Below, in pieces: positions 57,476-64,000 of a DNA stretch of 64,000 nt. Below the pieces are notes generated by a model. That model saw only the letters and a program-made list of their open reading frames with translations, had not been told where the DNA came from and did not search any database. Position numbers and translations under genes: made by a program. The DNA is taken from assembly GCF_021735925.1 (NCBI RefSeq), contig NZ_WMEA01000001.1:3936001-4000000 (forward strand), in the 5' to 3' direction. Position 1 is the first letter of the stretch; every line of letters begins with the position of its first letter. The stretch is from Loktanella sp. M215. GTDB lineage: Bacteria > Pseudomonadota > Alphaproteobacteria > Rhodobacterales > Rhodobacteraceae.

Positions 57476-58638
57476 GAGAAGGTCTTTCTGGGGTCGAATG
57501 CGTCGCGGACCCCTTCGAAAATGAACACCAGCAGCGACAGCATGATCGCGAAGGTGAAGAAGGCGGTAAAGCCCAACCACGGCGCCTGCAGGTTCTGTTT
57601 CGCCTGCAAGGTCAACTCACCCAAGCTGGGCGCCGACGACGGCAGGCCAAAGCCGAGGAAGTCGAGCGTCGCCAGCGTGGAGATGCCCCCGGTGATCAGG
57701 AACGGCAGCATCGTCACCGTGGCAACCATGGCGTTGGGCATGATGTGGCGGAACATGATCGTCCGGTCGCGCACGCCCAGGGCCCGCGCCGCGCGGACAT
57801 ATTCGAAATTCCGCGCCCGCAGGAACTCCGCCCGCACAAGGCCCACCAGCGACGTCCAGCCAAAGAGCACGATCAGGAAGACCAGCAGCCAGAAACTTCG
57901 CCCCAGGATCGCAAACATGATGATGATGACGTAAAGCGACGGGATGCCCGACCAGACCTCGATCACGCGCTGAAACGTCAGATCGACCCAGCCGCCGAAA
58001 TAGCCCTGCACCGCGCCTGCGACGATGCCGATCAACGACGAGGCCACCGTCACGATCAGCGTGAACACGATCGACAGGCGGAAGCCGTAGATCACGCGGG
58101 CCACGACGTCGCGCTTGGTGTCGTCGGTGCCCAGCCAGTTATTGGCATCGGGGGCCGACGGCGCCACGCCCGGCACGTCGACGATGGTATTGTAGCTGTA
58201 GGGAATCAGCGGCCAGATCGTCCAGCCCTTGCTGAAGTTCGGGTCGTCGATGGTGCCCGCATCAGCGGCCGCAAGCGTCCCCTCGGGGTCGTCGAAACAC
58301 AGGTCCGCCAGACCACCGGTGCGGATCAGGCACTTGACCTCGACATCCGTGTAACCCGCCTCGGTCTGGAAATCGCCGCCATAGTCGGCCTCGGAATAGA
58401 AGCTGAAGATCGGCATCCGCAATTCGCCGCGGTAGTCCACCAGCAGCGGGCGGTCGTTGGCGATGAACTCGGCAAACAGCGACAGGCCGAACAGGATCGC
58501 GAAAATCCACAGCGACCAGACCGCCCGGCGGTTACGCTTGAAGTTGCGCAAGCGGCGCTGGTTCAGGGGCGACAGATACGGCGCGCGGCTGCGGGCGGCA
58601 CCCATCAGGGCCTCTTCATGGGGGTCGATATTGGTCAC
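57472..58638 (-). CDS. yejE: Oligopeptide ABC transporter permease
   Basis: A 388-residue DppC/OppC-type permease. After one membrane helix near residues 42-60 comes a large periplasmic insert (residues ~65-165) characteristic of YejE, then five helices with the EAA-type loop ARNFEYVRAARALGVRDRTI. It is 4 nt after yejB and overlaps yejF by 4 nt. Confidence 0.93.
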   Translation of the reverse strand: MTNIDPHEEALMGAARSRAPYLSPLNQRRLRNFKRNRRAVWSLWIFAILFGLSLFAEFIANDRPLLVDYRGELRMPIFSFYSEADYGGDFQTEAGYTDVEVKCLIRTGGLADLCFDDPEGTLAAADAGTIDDPNFSKGWTIWPLIPYSYNTIVDVPGVAPSAPDANNWLGTDDTKRDVVARVIYGFRLSIVFTLIVTVASSLIGIVAGAVQGYFGGWVDLTFQRVIEVWSGIPSLYVIIIMFAILGRSFWLLVFLIVLFGWTSLVGLVRAEFLRARNFEYVRAARALGVRDRTIMFRHIMPNAMVATVTMLPFLITGGISTLATLDFLGFGLPSSAPSLGELTLQAKQNLQAPWLGFTAFFTFAIMLSLLVFIFEGVRDAFDPRKTFS

Positions 58639-58642
58639 AGGC

Positions 58643-59719
58643 CTATCCCCTCGCCTCGAAATCGATGCGCGGATCGATGAACATGTAGGTCAGGTCGGTC
58701 AGAATGCCGACGACAAGGCCCATCAGCGAGAAGGCGAACAGCGTGCCGAAGACCACCGGATAATCCCGCGCCACCGCCGCCTCGTAGCCCAGCCGCCCCA
58801 GACCGTCGAGGCTGAACAGCGTCTCGATGATCAGCGATCCGCCGAAGAAGACCGAGATGAACAGCGCCGGAAAGCCCGAAATCACGATCAGCATCGCGTT
58901 GCGGAACACGTGGCGATACAGGATCGTCGATTCCCCCAGCCCCTTGGCCTTGGCGGTCAGCACATACTGCTTCTTGATCTCGTCCAGAAAGCTGTTCTTG
59001 GTCAGCAGGGTCAGCGTGGCGAAACTGGCGATGGTCATCGACAGGACCGGCAGCGCGATGTGCCAGAAATAGTCGCCGATCTTGTCTAGCGTCGACAGCT
59101 GGTCGAAGTCGGTCGAGGTCAGGCCCCGCAGCGGGAAGATGCGCCAGTAACTGCCGCCCGCAAACAGCACGATCAGCAGGATCGCGAACAGGAATCCGGG
59201 GATCGCGTAGCCCACGATGATCGCGCCGCTGGTCCACGTATCGAACTTCGATCCGTCCCGCACCGCCTTGCGGATGCCCAGCGGGATCGAAATCGCGTAG
59301 GCGATCAGCGTCGTCCACAGCCCCAGCGTGATCGAGACCGGCATCTTTTCCATCACCAGATCGAAGACCGAAATCGACCGGAAGTAGCTCTGCCCGAAAT
59401 CGAAGCGGACGTAGTTCCACATCATGTTCAGGAACCGCTCCAGCGGGGGCTTGTCGAAGCCGAATTCCTTTTCCAACTCCGCGATGAACCCCGGTGGCAG
59501 GCCACGCGACCCGATGTAATCGCTGTTGGCGCCCGCCACGAGTTCGCCGCCACCACCGCCCGAAATCCCCTCGAACACGTCACCGCCGCCTTCCATCTGG
59601 GCGATGATCTGTTCGATCGGTCCGCCGGGGACGAATTGCGTCAGGGTAAAGTTCACCACCATGATCCCGACAAGTGTCGGAATCACCAGCAGCAGGCGGC
59701 GTAGGATATAGGCGCCCAT
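58643..59719 (-). CDS. yejB: Oligopeptide ABC transporter permease
   Basis: A 358-residue DppB/OppB-type permease. The N-terminus [20 protein letters not shown] and [15 protein letters not shown] is standard; the insert around residues 40-75 ([17 protein letters not shown]) is typical of YejB. EAA-like loop: [20 protein letters not shown]. It begins 4 nt after yejA. Confidence 0.93.
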   Translation of the reverse strand: MGAYILRRLLLVIPTLVGIMVVNFTLTQFVPGGPIEQIIAQMEGGGDVFEGISGGGGGELVAGANSDYIGSRGLPPGFIAELEKEFGFDKPPLERFLNMMWNYVRFDFGQSYFRSISVFDLVMEKMPVSITLGLWTTLIAYAISIPLGIRKAVRDGSKFDTWTSGAIIVGYAIPGFLFAILLIVLFAGGSYWRIFPLRGLTSTDFDQLSTLDKIGDYFWHIALPVLSMTIASFATLTLLTKNSFLDEIKKQYVLTAKAKGLGESTILYRHVFRNAMLIVISGFPALFISVFFGGSLIIETLFSLDGLGRLGYEAAVARDYPVVFGTLFAFSLMGLVVGILTDLTYMFIDPRIDFEARG

Positions 59720-59723
59720 CAGG

Positions 59724-61619
59724 TCAGCGCAGCGCGCCGGACGCCTTCAGCGCCGCAGCCTTGTCCGCATTGAACCACCAGAAATCCGTCTCGCCCAGTG
59801 CATAGGGCGGCAGCTCTGCGGGATGTTCGAACTGGTCGTAATAGGCGACGGTAAAGGTCGGCTTGAACCATTCCGGCACCCAGAAGCCATAGGACCGCAG
59901 CACCCGGTCCAGCGCGCGGGTCGCCGTATGCATGGCGTCGGCGCTATCGGCGGCGACGACCGTGTCGATCAGGCTGTCAACCGCCGGATCGGCCAGACCC
60001 ATCAGGTTGCGCGAACTGTCTTCGGCGGTTTCGGACCCGAACCACTGCTTCAGCTCCGTCCCCGGTTCCAACGCCATGGAAAAGCTGTGGGTCACGATGT
60101 CCCAGTCGCCCGACCGTGTGCGCTCCTGCTCCTGCGCGGGGTCCACCCGGTCCAGCTTGGCGTTGACGCCCAGCCGCTTGAGGTTTTCGACATAAGGATT
60201 GATGACGCGGTCGAAGGCCGGACTGCTTTCCAGAAAGGCCACGTCCAGCGTCTGCCCGTCCTTGCGTCGGATGCCGTCGCTGCCGGGCACCCAGCCCGCA
60301 TCATCCAGCAGCTTGCCCGCCGCGCGCAGGTTGCCACGGTCCAGCTGACTGTTCGAGGATGTGGGCGGTGTGACCACCTCGTCGGTCAGGATCGACGCAT
60401 CCAGCAGCCCCTTGTCGACAAGAGGCTGCAGAATCGCGACCTCCTCGGGGCTGGGGACGCCCGTCGCCTCCATCTCGGTATTGGCCCAGAACGACTGCAC
60501 GCGGTCATAGATGCCGTAGAACAGTGTTTCGTTCGACCATTCGAAGTTGAACATGAGGCGGATCGCCTCGCGCACGTTCGGGTCCTGAAACTTGGCGTCC
60601 TTGAGGTTGAAGATGAACGCCTGCGCGCGCGGCAGCGATCCGTCTGGCAGTTCGGTCTTGATCACGGTGCCGTTCTGGACGCCCGGAAAGTCATACCCCG
60701 TGGCCCATGTCAGCGAGGAATTCTCGTTGCGGAAGGTATACTCGCCGGCCTTGAACGCCTCGAACGCGGTGTCGCCGTCGGCGAAGTATTCGATGCGGAT
60801 GCTGTCGAAATTGTTGCGGCCCACGTTGATCGGCAGGTCGGCCCCCCAGAAATTCGGGTTGCGCACATAGGTCAGGCTGCGGCCATAATCGAACGGCCCC
60901 AGCATGTAGGGGCCGGTGCCCATCGGCGGGGTCTGCCAGGTCTCGTCCAGACGGCGGCCGGACTTTTCCCATTCCGCCTTGGAAAACGGCGGAAAGGTCG
61001 CGGCCAGACCGATGCGGTCGCGCCGGGGCGCATCGCCGCCGAAGGTGAACTTGATCCGGTGCGGGTCCATGACCTCGACCCCGGTGATCTGGCCTTTGAA
61101 GGCGGCCAGAAACTCCGGCAGGCCCTGTTCCATGAAGGTGTCGTAGCTGAACTTGATGTCCTCGGCGGTCATCGGGCTGCCGTCGCTGAACGTCACGTCA
61201 TCGCGCAGGTTGAAGATGACGTAGGACAGATCCTCCGGATACTCCATCGTCGTGCAGAGATAGCAGTATAGCGCCGTGGGATCATCGGCGGTCGTCATCA
61301 CGATCGCCTCGAACGGGGTCTGCGACATGACGGCGGTGTTGCCGCCGCGGGTATAGGGGTTGAACCCGTCGAAGGTGCCGGGGAACCATTCGGCAATCTC
61401 GCCGCCCTTGGGCGCATCCGGGTTGACGTAGTCCAGATGCGCAAAGCCTTCGGGGTATTTCAGATCGCCGAAGTAGGAATAGCCGTGGGTCTTGATCACG
61501 TCCTGCGCATGCGCCTGCCCGGCCAGCAGCAGCGCCCCCATCAGCAGTGCCGACCCCACGATCCAGGGCCGGTCTACCGTCAGTGCAAGGGCGCGGGGGC
61601 GGTGATCGGACTGGGTCAT
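59724..61619 (-). CDS. yejA: Oligopeptide-binding protein, family 5
   Basis: A 631-residue periplasmic binding protein (SBP family 5) with a long Sec signal (helix [18 protein letters not shown] after a basic N-terminus). YejA features: [42 protein letters not shown] and [17 protein letters not shown]. The yejABEF system imports peptides, including microcin C in E. coli. It heads a four-gene leftward operon. Confidence 0.94.
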   Translation of the reverse strand: MTQSDHRPRALALTVDRPWIVGSALLMGALLLAGQAHAQDVIKTHGYSYFGDLKYPEGFAHLDYVNPDAPKGGEIAEWFPGTFDGFNPYTRGGNTAVMSQTPFEAIVMTTADDPTALYCYLCTTMEYPEDLSYVIFNLRDDVTFSDGSPMTAEDIKFSYDTFMEQGLPEFLAAFKGQITGVEVMDPHRIKFTFGGDAPRRDRIGLAATFPPFSKAEWEKSGRRLDETWQTPPMGTGPYMLGPFDYGRSLTYVRNPNFWGADLPINVGRNNFDSIRIEYFADGDTAFEAFKAGEYTFRNENSSLTWATGYDFPGVQNGTVIKTELPDGSLPRAQAFIFNLKDAKFQDPNVREAIRLMFNFEWSNETLFYGIYDRVQSFWANTEMEATGVPSPEEVAILQPLVDKGLLDASILTDEVVTPPTSSNSQLDRGNLRAAGKLLDDAGWVPGSDGIRRKDGQTLDVAFLESSPAFDRVINPYVENLKRLGVNAKLDRVDPAQEQERTRSGDWDIVTHSFSMALEPGTELKQWFGSETAEDSSRNLMGLADPAVDSLIDTVVAADSADAMHTATRALDRVLRSYGFWVPEWFKPTFTVAYYDQFEHPAELPPYALGETDFWWFNADKAAALKASGALR

Positions 61620-61725
61620 CGGGGTCTCCGGCTTGGGGTCAGGCTGCGCATCAGGCTAGTGCGCCGGGGCGGGGCGGTTCAAGTTGTGAAAATGTAATCT
61701 CTGCGTGATAGGTCGCAGGCGCAAT

Positions 61726-61755
61726 GAAAAACCGCGCCCGGTGCGGGGCGCGGTT
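61726..61755 (-). terminator. Rho-independent terminator of the cytochrome c gene
   Basis: On the minus strand AACCGCGCC/GGCGCGGTT (9-bp arms, 61747-61755/61730-61738) with an 8-nt loop, followed by a T run. Placed about 25 nt after the cytochrome stop. Classic form. Confidence 0.8.
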
Positions 61756-61780
61756 CAATTCTTGCGCAAGGCGGGGCCGT

Positions 61781-62302
61781 TCAGCCCGACGTCGTGGCGA
61801 GGTAGGCGATCAGGTTGGCGCGGTCTTCCGGCTTGGCCAGACCCTTGAACGACATCTTGGTGCCGGGCGCATAATCCTGCGGACCGGCCAGGAAGTTGTA
61901 AAGGTTCTCTTCGCTCCACACATCGGCCACCTGCTCCAGCGCGCCGGAATAGGCGTAGTCGCCAATGCTGTCGACCGGGCGACCGACGACACCGTTCAGG
62001 TGCGGGCCGACACCGTTCGCGCCGTCAAGGGCGTGGCAGGACTTGCAGTTCCGGAACACTGCCTCGCCTGCGCTGGCGTCAGCAGCGGCAAAGGCCACGT
62101 CAAAGGGCACGGCTTCCTCGACGGGGGCCGCTTCGCCACCACCGGCTTCGGGCACTTCGATCAGATAGGCAGCATGTTCGCCTTCGGCATGACTTTCGCC
62201 ACCGACATAGATCACCTCGGCCGCCCAGCCGCCCAGCAGAAACACCAGAAACGTGCCGCACACGCCGCCGACGACTTTGGTTAATGTCATTGTGTCGAAC
62301 AT
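61781..62302 (-). CDS. Membrane-anchored cytochrome c (CycM/c552-like)
   Basis: A 173-residue cytochrome. An uncleaved N-terminal anchor (VVGGVCGTFLVFLLGGWAAE, residues ~9-28) is followed by an Ala/Glu-rich linker and a class I cytochrome c domain: haem motif FRNCKSCHALDG, and Met ligand in APGTKMSFKGL. It resembles CycM, which carries electrons from the bc1 complex to terminal oxidase in Rhizobiales and Rhodobacterales. Start ATG 62302 matches the family N-terminus MFDTMTLTK. Confidence 0.93.
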   Translation of the reverse strand: MFDTMTLTKVVGGVCGTFLVFLLGGWAAEVIYVGGESHAEGEHAAYLIEVPEAGGGEAAPVEEAVPFDVAFAAADASAGEAVFRNCKSCHALDGANGVGPHLNGVVGRPVDSIGDYAYSGALEQVADVWSEENLYNFLAGPQDYAPGTKMSFKGLAKPEDRANLIAYLATTSG

Positions 62303-62433
62303 GTCGCGTTCCACCCCGCTTTGATAAGTTGCGTCCTAGTATCCGTTTCCCCCCCGGATGCGCAAGCTATAGTGGCGCGACGAAACGACCTGTTTGTCGC
62401 AAATGCTGCCATTGTGTCTGGGGGGACAACACC

Positions 62434-63279
62434 ATGCCCGCGAAAATCGCCTTTCAGGGCGAACTGGGTGCTTACGGGCATCAGGCCTGCGTCGAGGCAC
62501 GCCCCGATCACGAGCCCCTGCCCTGCTCGACCTTCGAGGACACGATCGAATCCGTGCGCAAGGGTGATGCCGAACTGGGCATGATCGCGATCGAGAATTC
62601 GACCTACGGCCGCGTGGCCGACGTCCATTCCCTGCTGCCCGAAAGCGGGCTGCACATCGTGGACGAGGCCTTCGTGCGGGTGCACGTCAACCTACTGGGC
62701 GTCCCCGGCGCCAAGGTGCGCGACGTCACACAGGCCCACGGCCATGTCGTCATCCTGCCACAATGTGCGGGGTTCTTGCGCGAACACGGCATCAAGGGGA
62801 TCGTCAGCACCGACAATGCCCGCGCCGCCCGCGAGGTGGCCGAAGCGGGCGATCCCACGCAGGCAGCACTGGCGTCGGAACTCGCCGCCGACATCTACGG
62901 CCTGCACGTGCTGGCCCGCCATATCGAGGATCACGCCCGCAACACCACCCGTTTTGTCATCATGTCGCGCGAGGCGGACCTGCGCCGCCGCGGCCGCGGC
63001 CCGATGGTGACGTCCTTCGTGTTCCGCGTGCGCAACATTCCCGCCGCCCTTTACAAGGCGATGGGCGGGTTCGCCACGAACGGCGTGAACATGACCAAGC
63101 TGGAAAGCTACATGGTCGGCGGCAACTTCACCGCGACGCAATTCTATGCGGAAATCGAAGGCCATCCGGACGACCGCAACGTGCAGCTTGCCCTGGACGA
63201 GCTGGATTATTTCACCGACCACCTGAAGCTGATGGGCGTCTTCCCCGCCGCCCCCCGCCGGCACGAACGCGCCACCTAG
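62434..63279 (+). CDS. pheA: Prephenate dehydratase
   Basis: A 281-residue monofunctional enzyme converting prephenate to phenylpyruvate in phenylalanine synthesis. Catalytic domain: IAFQGELGAYGHQA, GMIAIENSTYGRV, and the TRF motif in NTTRFVIMSR. A C-terminal ACT domain (SFVFRVRNIPAALYKAMGGF; KLESYMVGGNF) gives feedback by Phe. TATAGT at 62368-62373 is a possible -10. It converges with the SRPBCC gene (4-nt overlap). Confidence 0.96.
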   Translation: MPAKIAFQGELGAYGHQACVEARPDHEPLPCSTFEDTIESVRKGDAELGMIAIENSTYGRVADVHSLLPESGLHIVDEAFVRVHVNLLGVPGAKVRDVTQAHGHVVILPQCAGFLREHGIKGIVSTDNARAAREVAEAGDPTQAALASELAADIYGLHVLARHIEDHARNTTRFVIMSREADLRRRGRGPMVTSFVFRVRNIPAALYKAMGGFATNGVNMTKLESYMVGGNFTATQFYAEIEGHPDDRNVQLALDELDYFTDHLKLMGVFPAAPRRHERAT

Positions 63280-63743
63280 GCGCTGTGCGACGGCTTGTCG
63301 GCGATATCCTTGGCAAGGTCGCTGACCCGCGTCTTGAACCGGTTCGACAGGTTCGACTTGGCCAGTTTCAGCGACTGCAACAGCAGGCGTGCTGACAGGG
63401 TACGGGCCGACAACTCAATGCTGACGCTCAGCCGGGTGCGGCGTGGCGTCAGCGGCACCAGTTCGATCTGGGTGATGCCGTCCAGCCCGTTGGCCGCCAT
63501 GGTGATCGTCAGGTCCGTCGGTGCATCCATGCGCGCGATGGTGGCCAGCACCCGGCGTTCCCGGCCGCGATAGGTAAAGGCCACGTCCCATGACGATCCC
63601 GGCTGCACCGGCTGGCCCACATCGATCCGCCGCACATCGGCACCCCGGCGCAGGATCTGACGCTCGAACCCGGCAAAGTCTGTCACTTGTGAAAAAACAT
63701 GCCCGATGGGCGCTTCGATATCTTCGCGGGCGCTGAACTTCAT
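63276..63743 (-). CDS. SRPBCC family protein
   Basis: A 155-residue helix-grip-fold protein, polyketide-cyclase/dehydrase type. It starts MKFSAREDIEAPIGHVFSQV and continues TDFAGFERQILRRGADVRRI; the central beta strands contain DVAFTYRGRERRV and TQIELVPLTPRRTRL. No catalytic residues are evident; such proteins bind lipids or hydrophobic ligands. Function unknown. Confidence 0.88.
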   Translation of the reverse strand: MKFSAREDIEAPIGHVFSQVTDFAGFERQILRRGADVRRIDVGQPVQPGSSWDVAFTYRGRERRVLATIARMDAPTDLTITMAANGLDGITQIELVPLTPRRTRLSVSIELSARTLSARLLLQSLKLAKSNLSNRFKTRVSDLAKDIADKPSHSA

Positions 63744-63794
63744 TGAAAGTGCCTTATGGTGGTCCGGATCTGCGGCCGTTGTGGACCCCGGGGG

Positions 63795-64000
63795 TTAACC
63801 GAGCCTGTCCGCCAGCCAGTTTTCCAGCAGAAAATGGGCAATGGCGCCCGGACGGGCGGGGTTAATCTCGGGGTGTTGCCCGGCGAATACATCGGCCATC
63901 TCTTCGCGGGTCACCCAGCGGGCATCCTCGATCTCGACGGGGTCGATGGTGATCTCGCGGGTTGTGGCCTCGCCCGCCATGCCGCACATCAGGGACGCGG
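63795..64000 (-). CDS. nudC: NUDIX hydrolase, NudC-like C-terminal part (partial)
   Basis: Only about 67 C-terminal residues lie in the window; the gene runs off the right edge. The fragment starts ASLMCGMAGEA, and continues IDPVEIEDARWVTREEM, FAGQHPEINPARPGAIAHF and LLENWL. The SLM-G motif soon after the Nudix box and the EIEDARWFTREE-type segment are characteristic of NAD+ diphosphatase NudC. The Nudix box itself is outside the window. Confidence 0.82.
   Translation of the reverse strand, partial: ASLMCGMAGEATTREITIDPVEIEDARWVTREEMADVFAGQHPEINPARPGAIAHFLLENWLADRLG

Noticed and set aside
56006..57934. A 642-codon plus-strand frame over yejF and yejE
   Set aside because: His/Arg/Gln-rich shadow of two well-supported genes; no ribosome site or domain.

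Overview
The window is GC-rich, gene-dense DNA from an alphaproteobacterium, most likely a marine Rhodobacteraceae (Roseobacter-group) species. This is inferred from gene content: a CycM-type membrane cytochrome c, a short SPOR-type D-Ala-D-Ala carboxypeptidase, YejABEF, TRAP and CUT1 transporters, an N-ATPase operon, and PHA and heme genes. Genes are tightly packed, with many ATGA or TGATG stop/start overlaps. I see no phage, insertion sequence, CRISPR or rRNA. The one RNA gene found is a tRNA-Met(CAT).

Layout. 1-3108: the end of a molybdopterin oxidoreductase, an alpha/beta hydrolase, a four-cluster Fe-S subunit and a DmsC-type anchor, together a DMSO-reductase/SoeABC-like membrane complex. 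3207-16345: a galactoside regulon. An IclR regulator and transporter ATPase run leftward. A solute-binding protein, two permeases, GH36 alpha-galactosidase, SDR dehydrogenase, KDGal kinase, KDPGal aldolase, lactonase, GH42 beta-galactosidase and mutarotase run rightward. This fits uptake of galactosides, hydrolysis, and galactose breakdown by the DeLey-Doudoroff route; galactonate dehydratase is absent. 16346-17038 is a gene-poor stretch with possible gene remnants, followed by uraH and tRNA-Met. 17798-24005: a LacI-type regulator diverges from gluconokinase, a TRAP transporter, rpe and gph, a sugar-acid/pentose-phosphate unit with a clear double LacI operator.

24031-28847 and on to 37866: a small hypothetical gene, a Crp/Fnr regulator, a histidine kinase, a truncated BON gene, then two long leftward operons: phaC-fabI-(maoC-pta)-ackA and, upstream of it, a complete nine-gene N-ATPase operon (atpD C Q R B E F A G). 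The c subunit carries the ligand set expected for Na+ binding, and the b subunit ends in a delta/OSCP-like motif. 38065-43543: a flavin monooxygenase with an N-terminal SnoaL-like domain, a BLUF photoreceptor, a frameshifted FAD-linked oxidase and an MFS transporter. 43540-50419: hemC, hemE, a PaiB-like protein, a cell-wall hydrolase, a frameshifted hypothetical gene, a PhoX-like phosphatase preceded by a four-repeat PHO box, and hemF. 50522-64000: a lipoprotein, a degenerate SDR, an RsmC-like methyltransferase, clpS, a D,D-carboxypeptidase, an AEC transporter, yejABEF, cytochrome c, prephenate dehydratase, an SRPBCC protein and the end of a NudC-like NUDIX gene.

The most useful observations are regulatory (PHO box, LacI double operator, IclR palindrome, FNR-like sites before two energy operons), biochemical (two SDRs lacking the YxxxK signature, a Na+-type c subunit, a b-delta fusion) and genomic (two single-base homopolymer frameshifts, and a 36-nt intergenic repeat present in near-identical copies). 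I do not see a clearly new multi-gene system. The nearest candidate is the phaC-fabI-maoC/pta-ackA module beside the N-ATPase.
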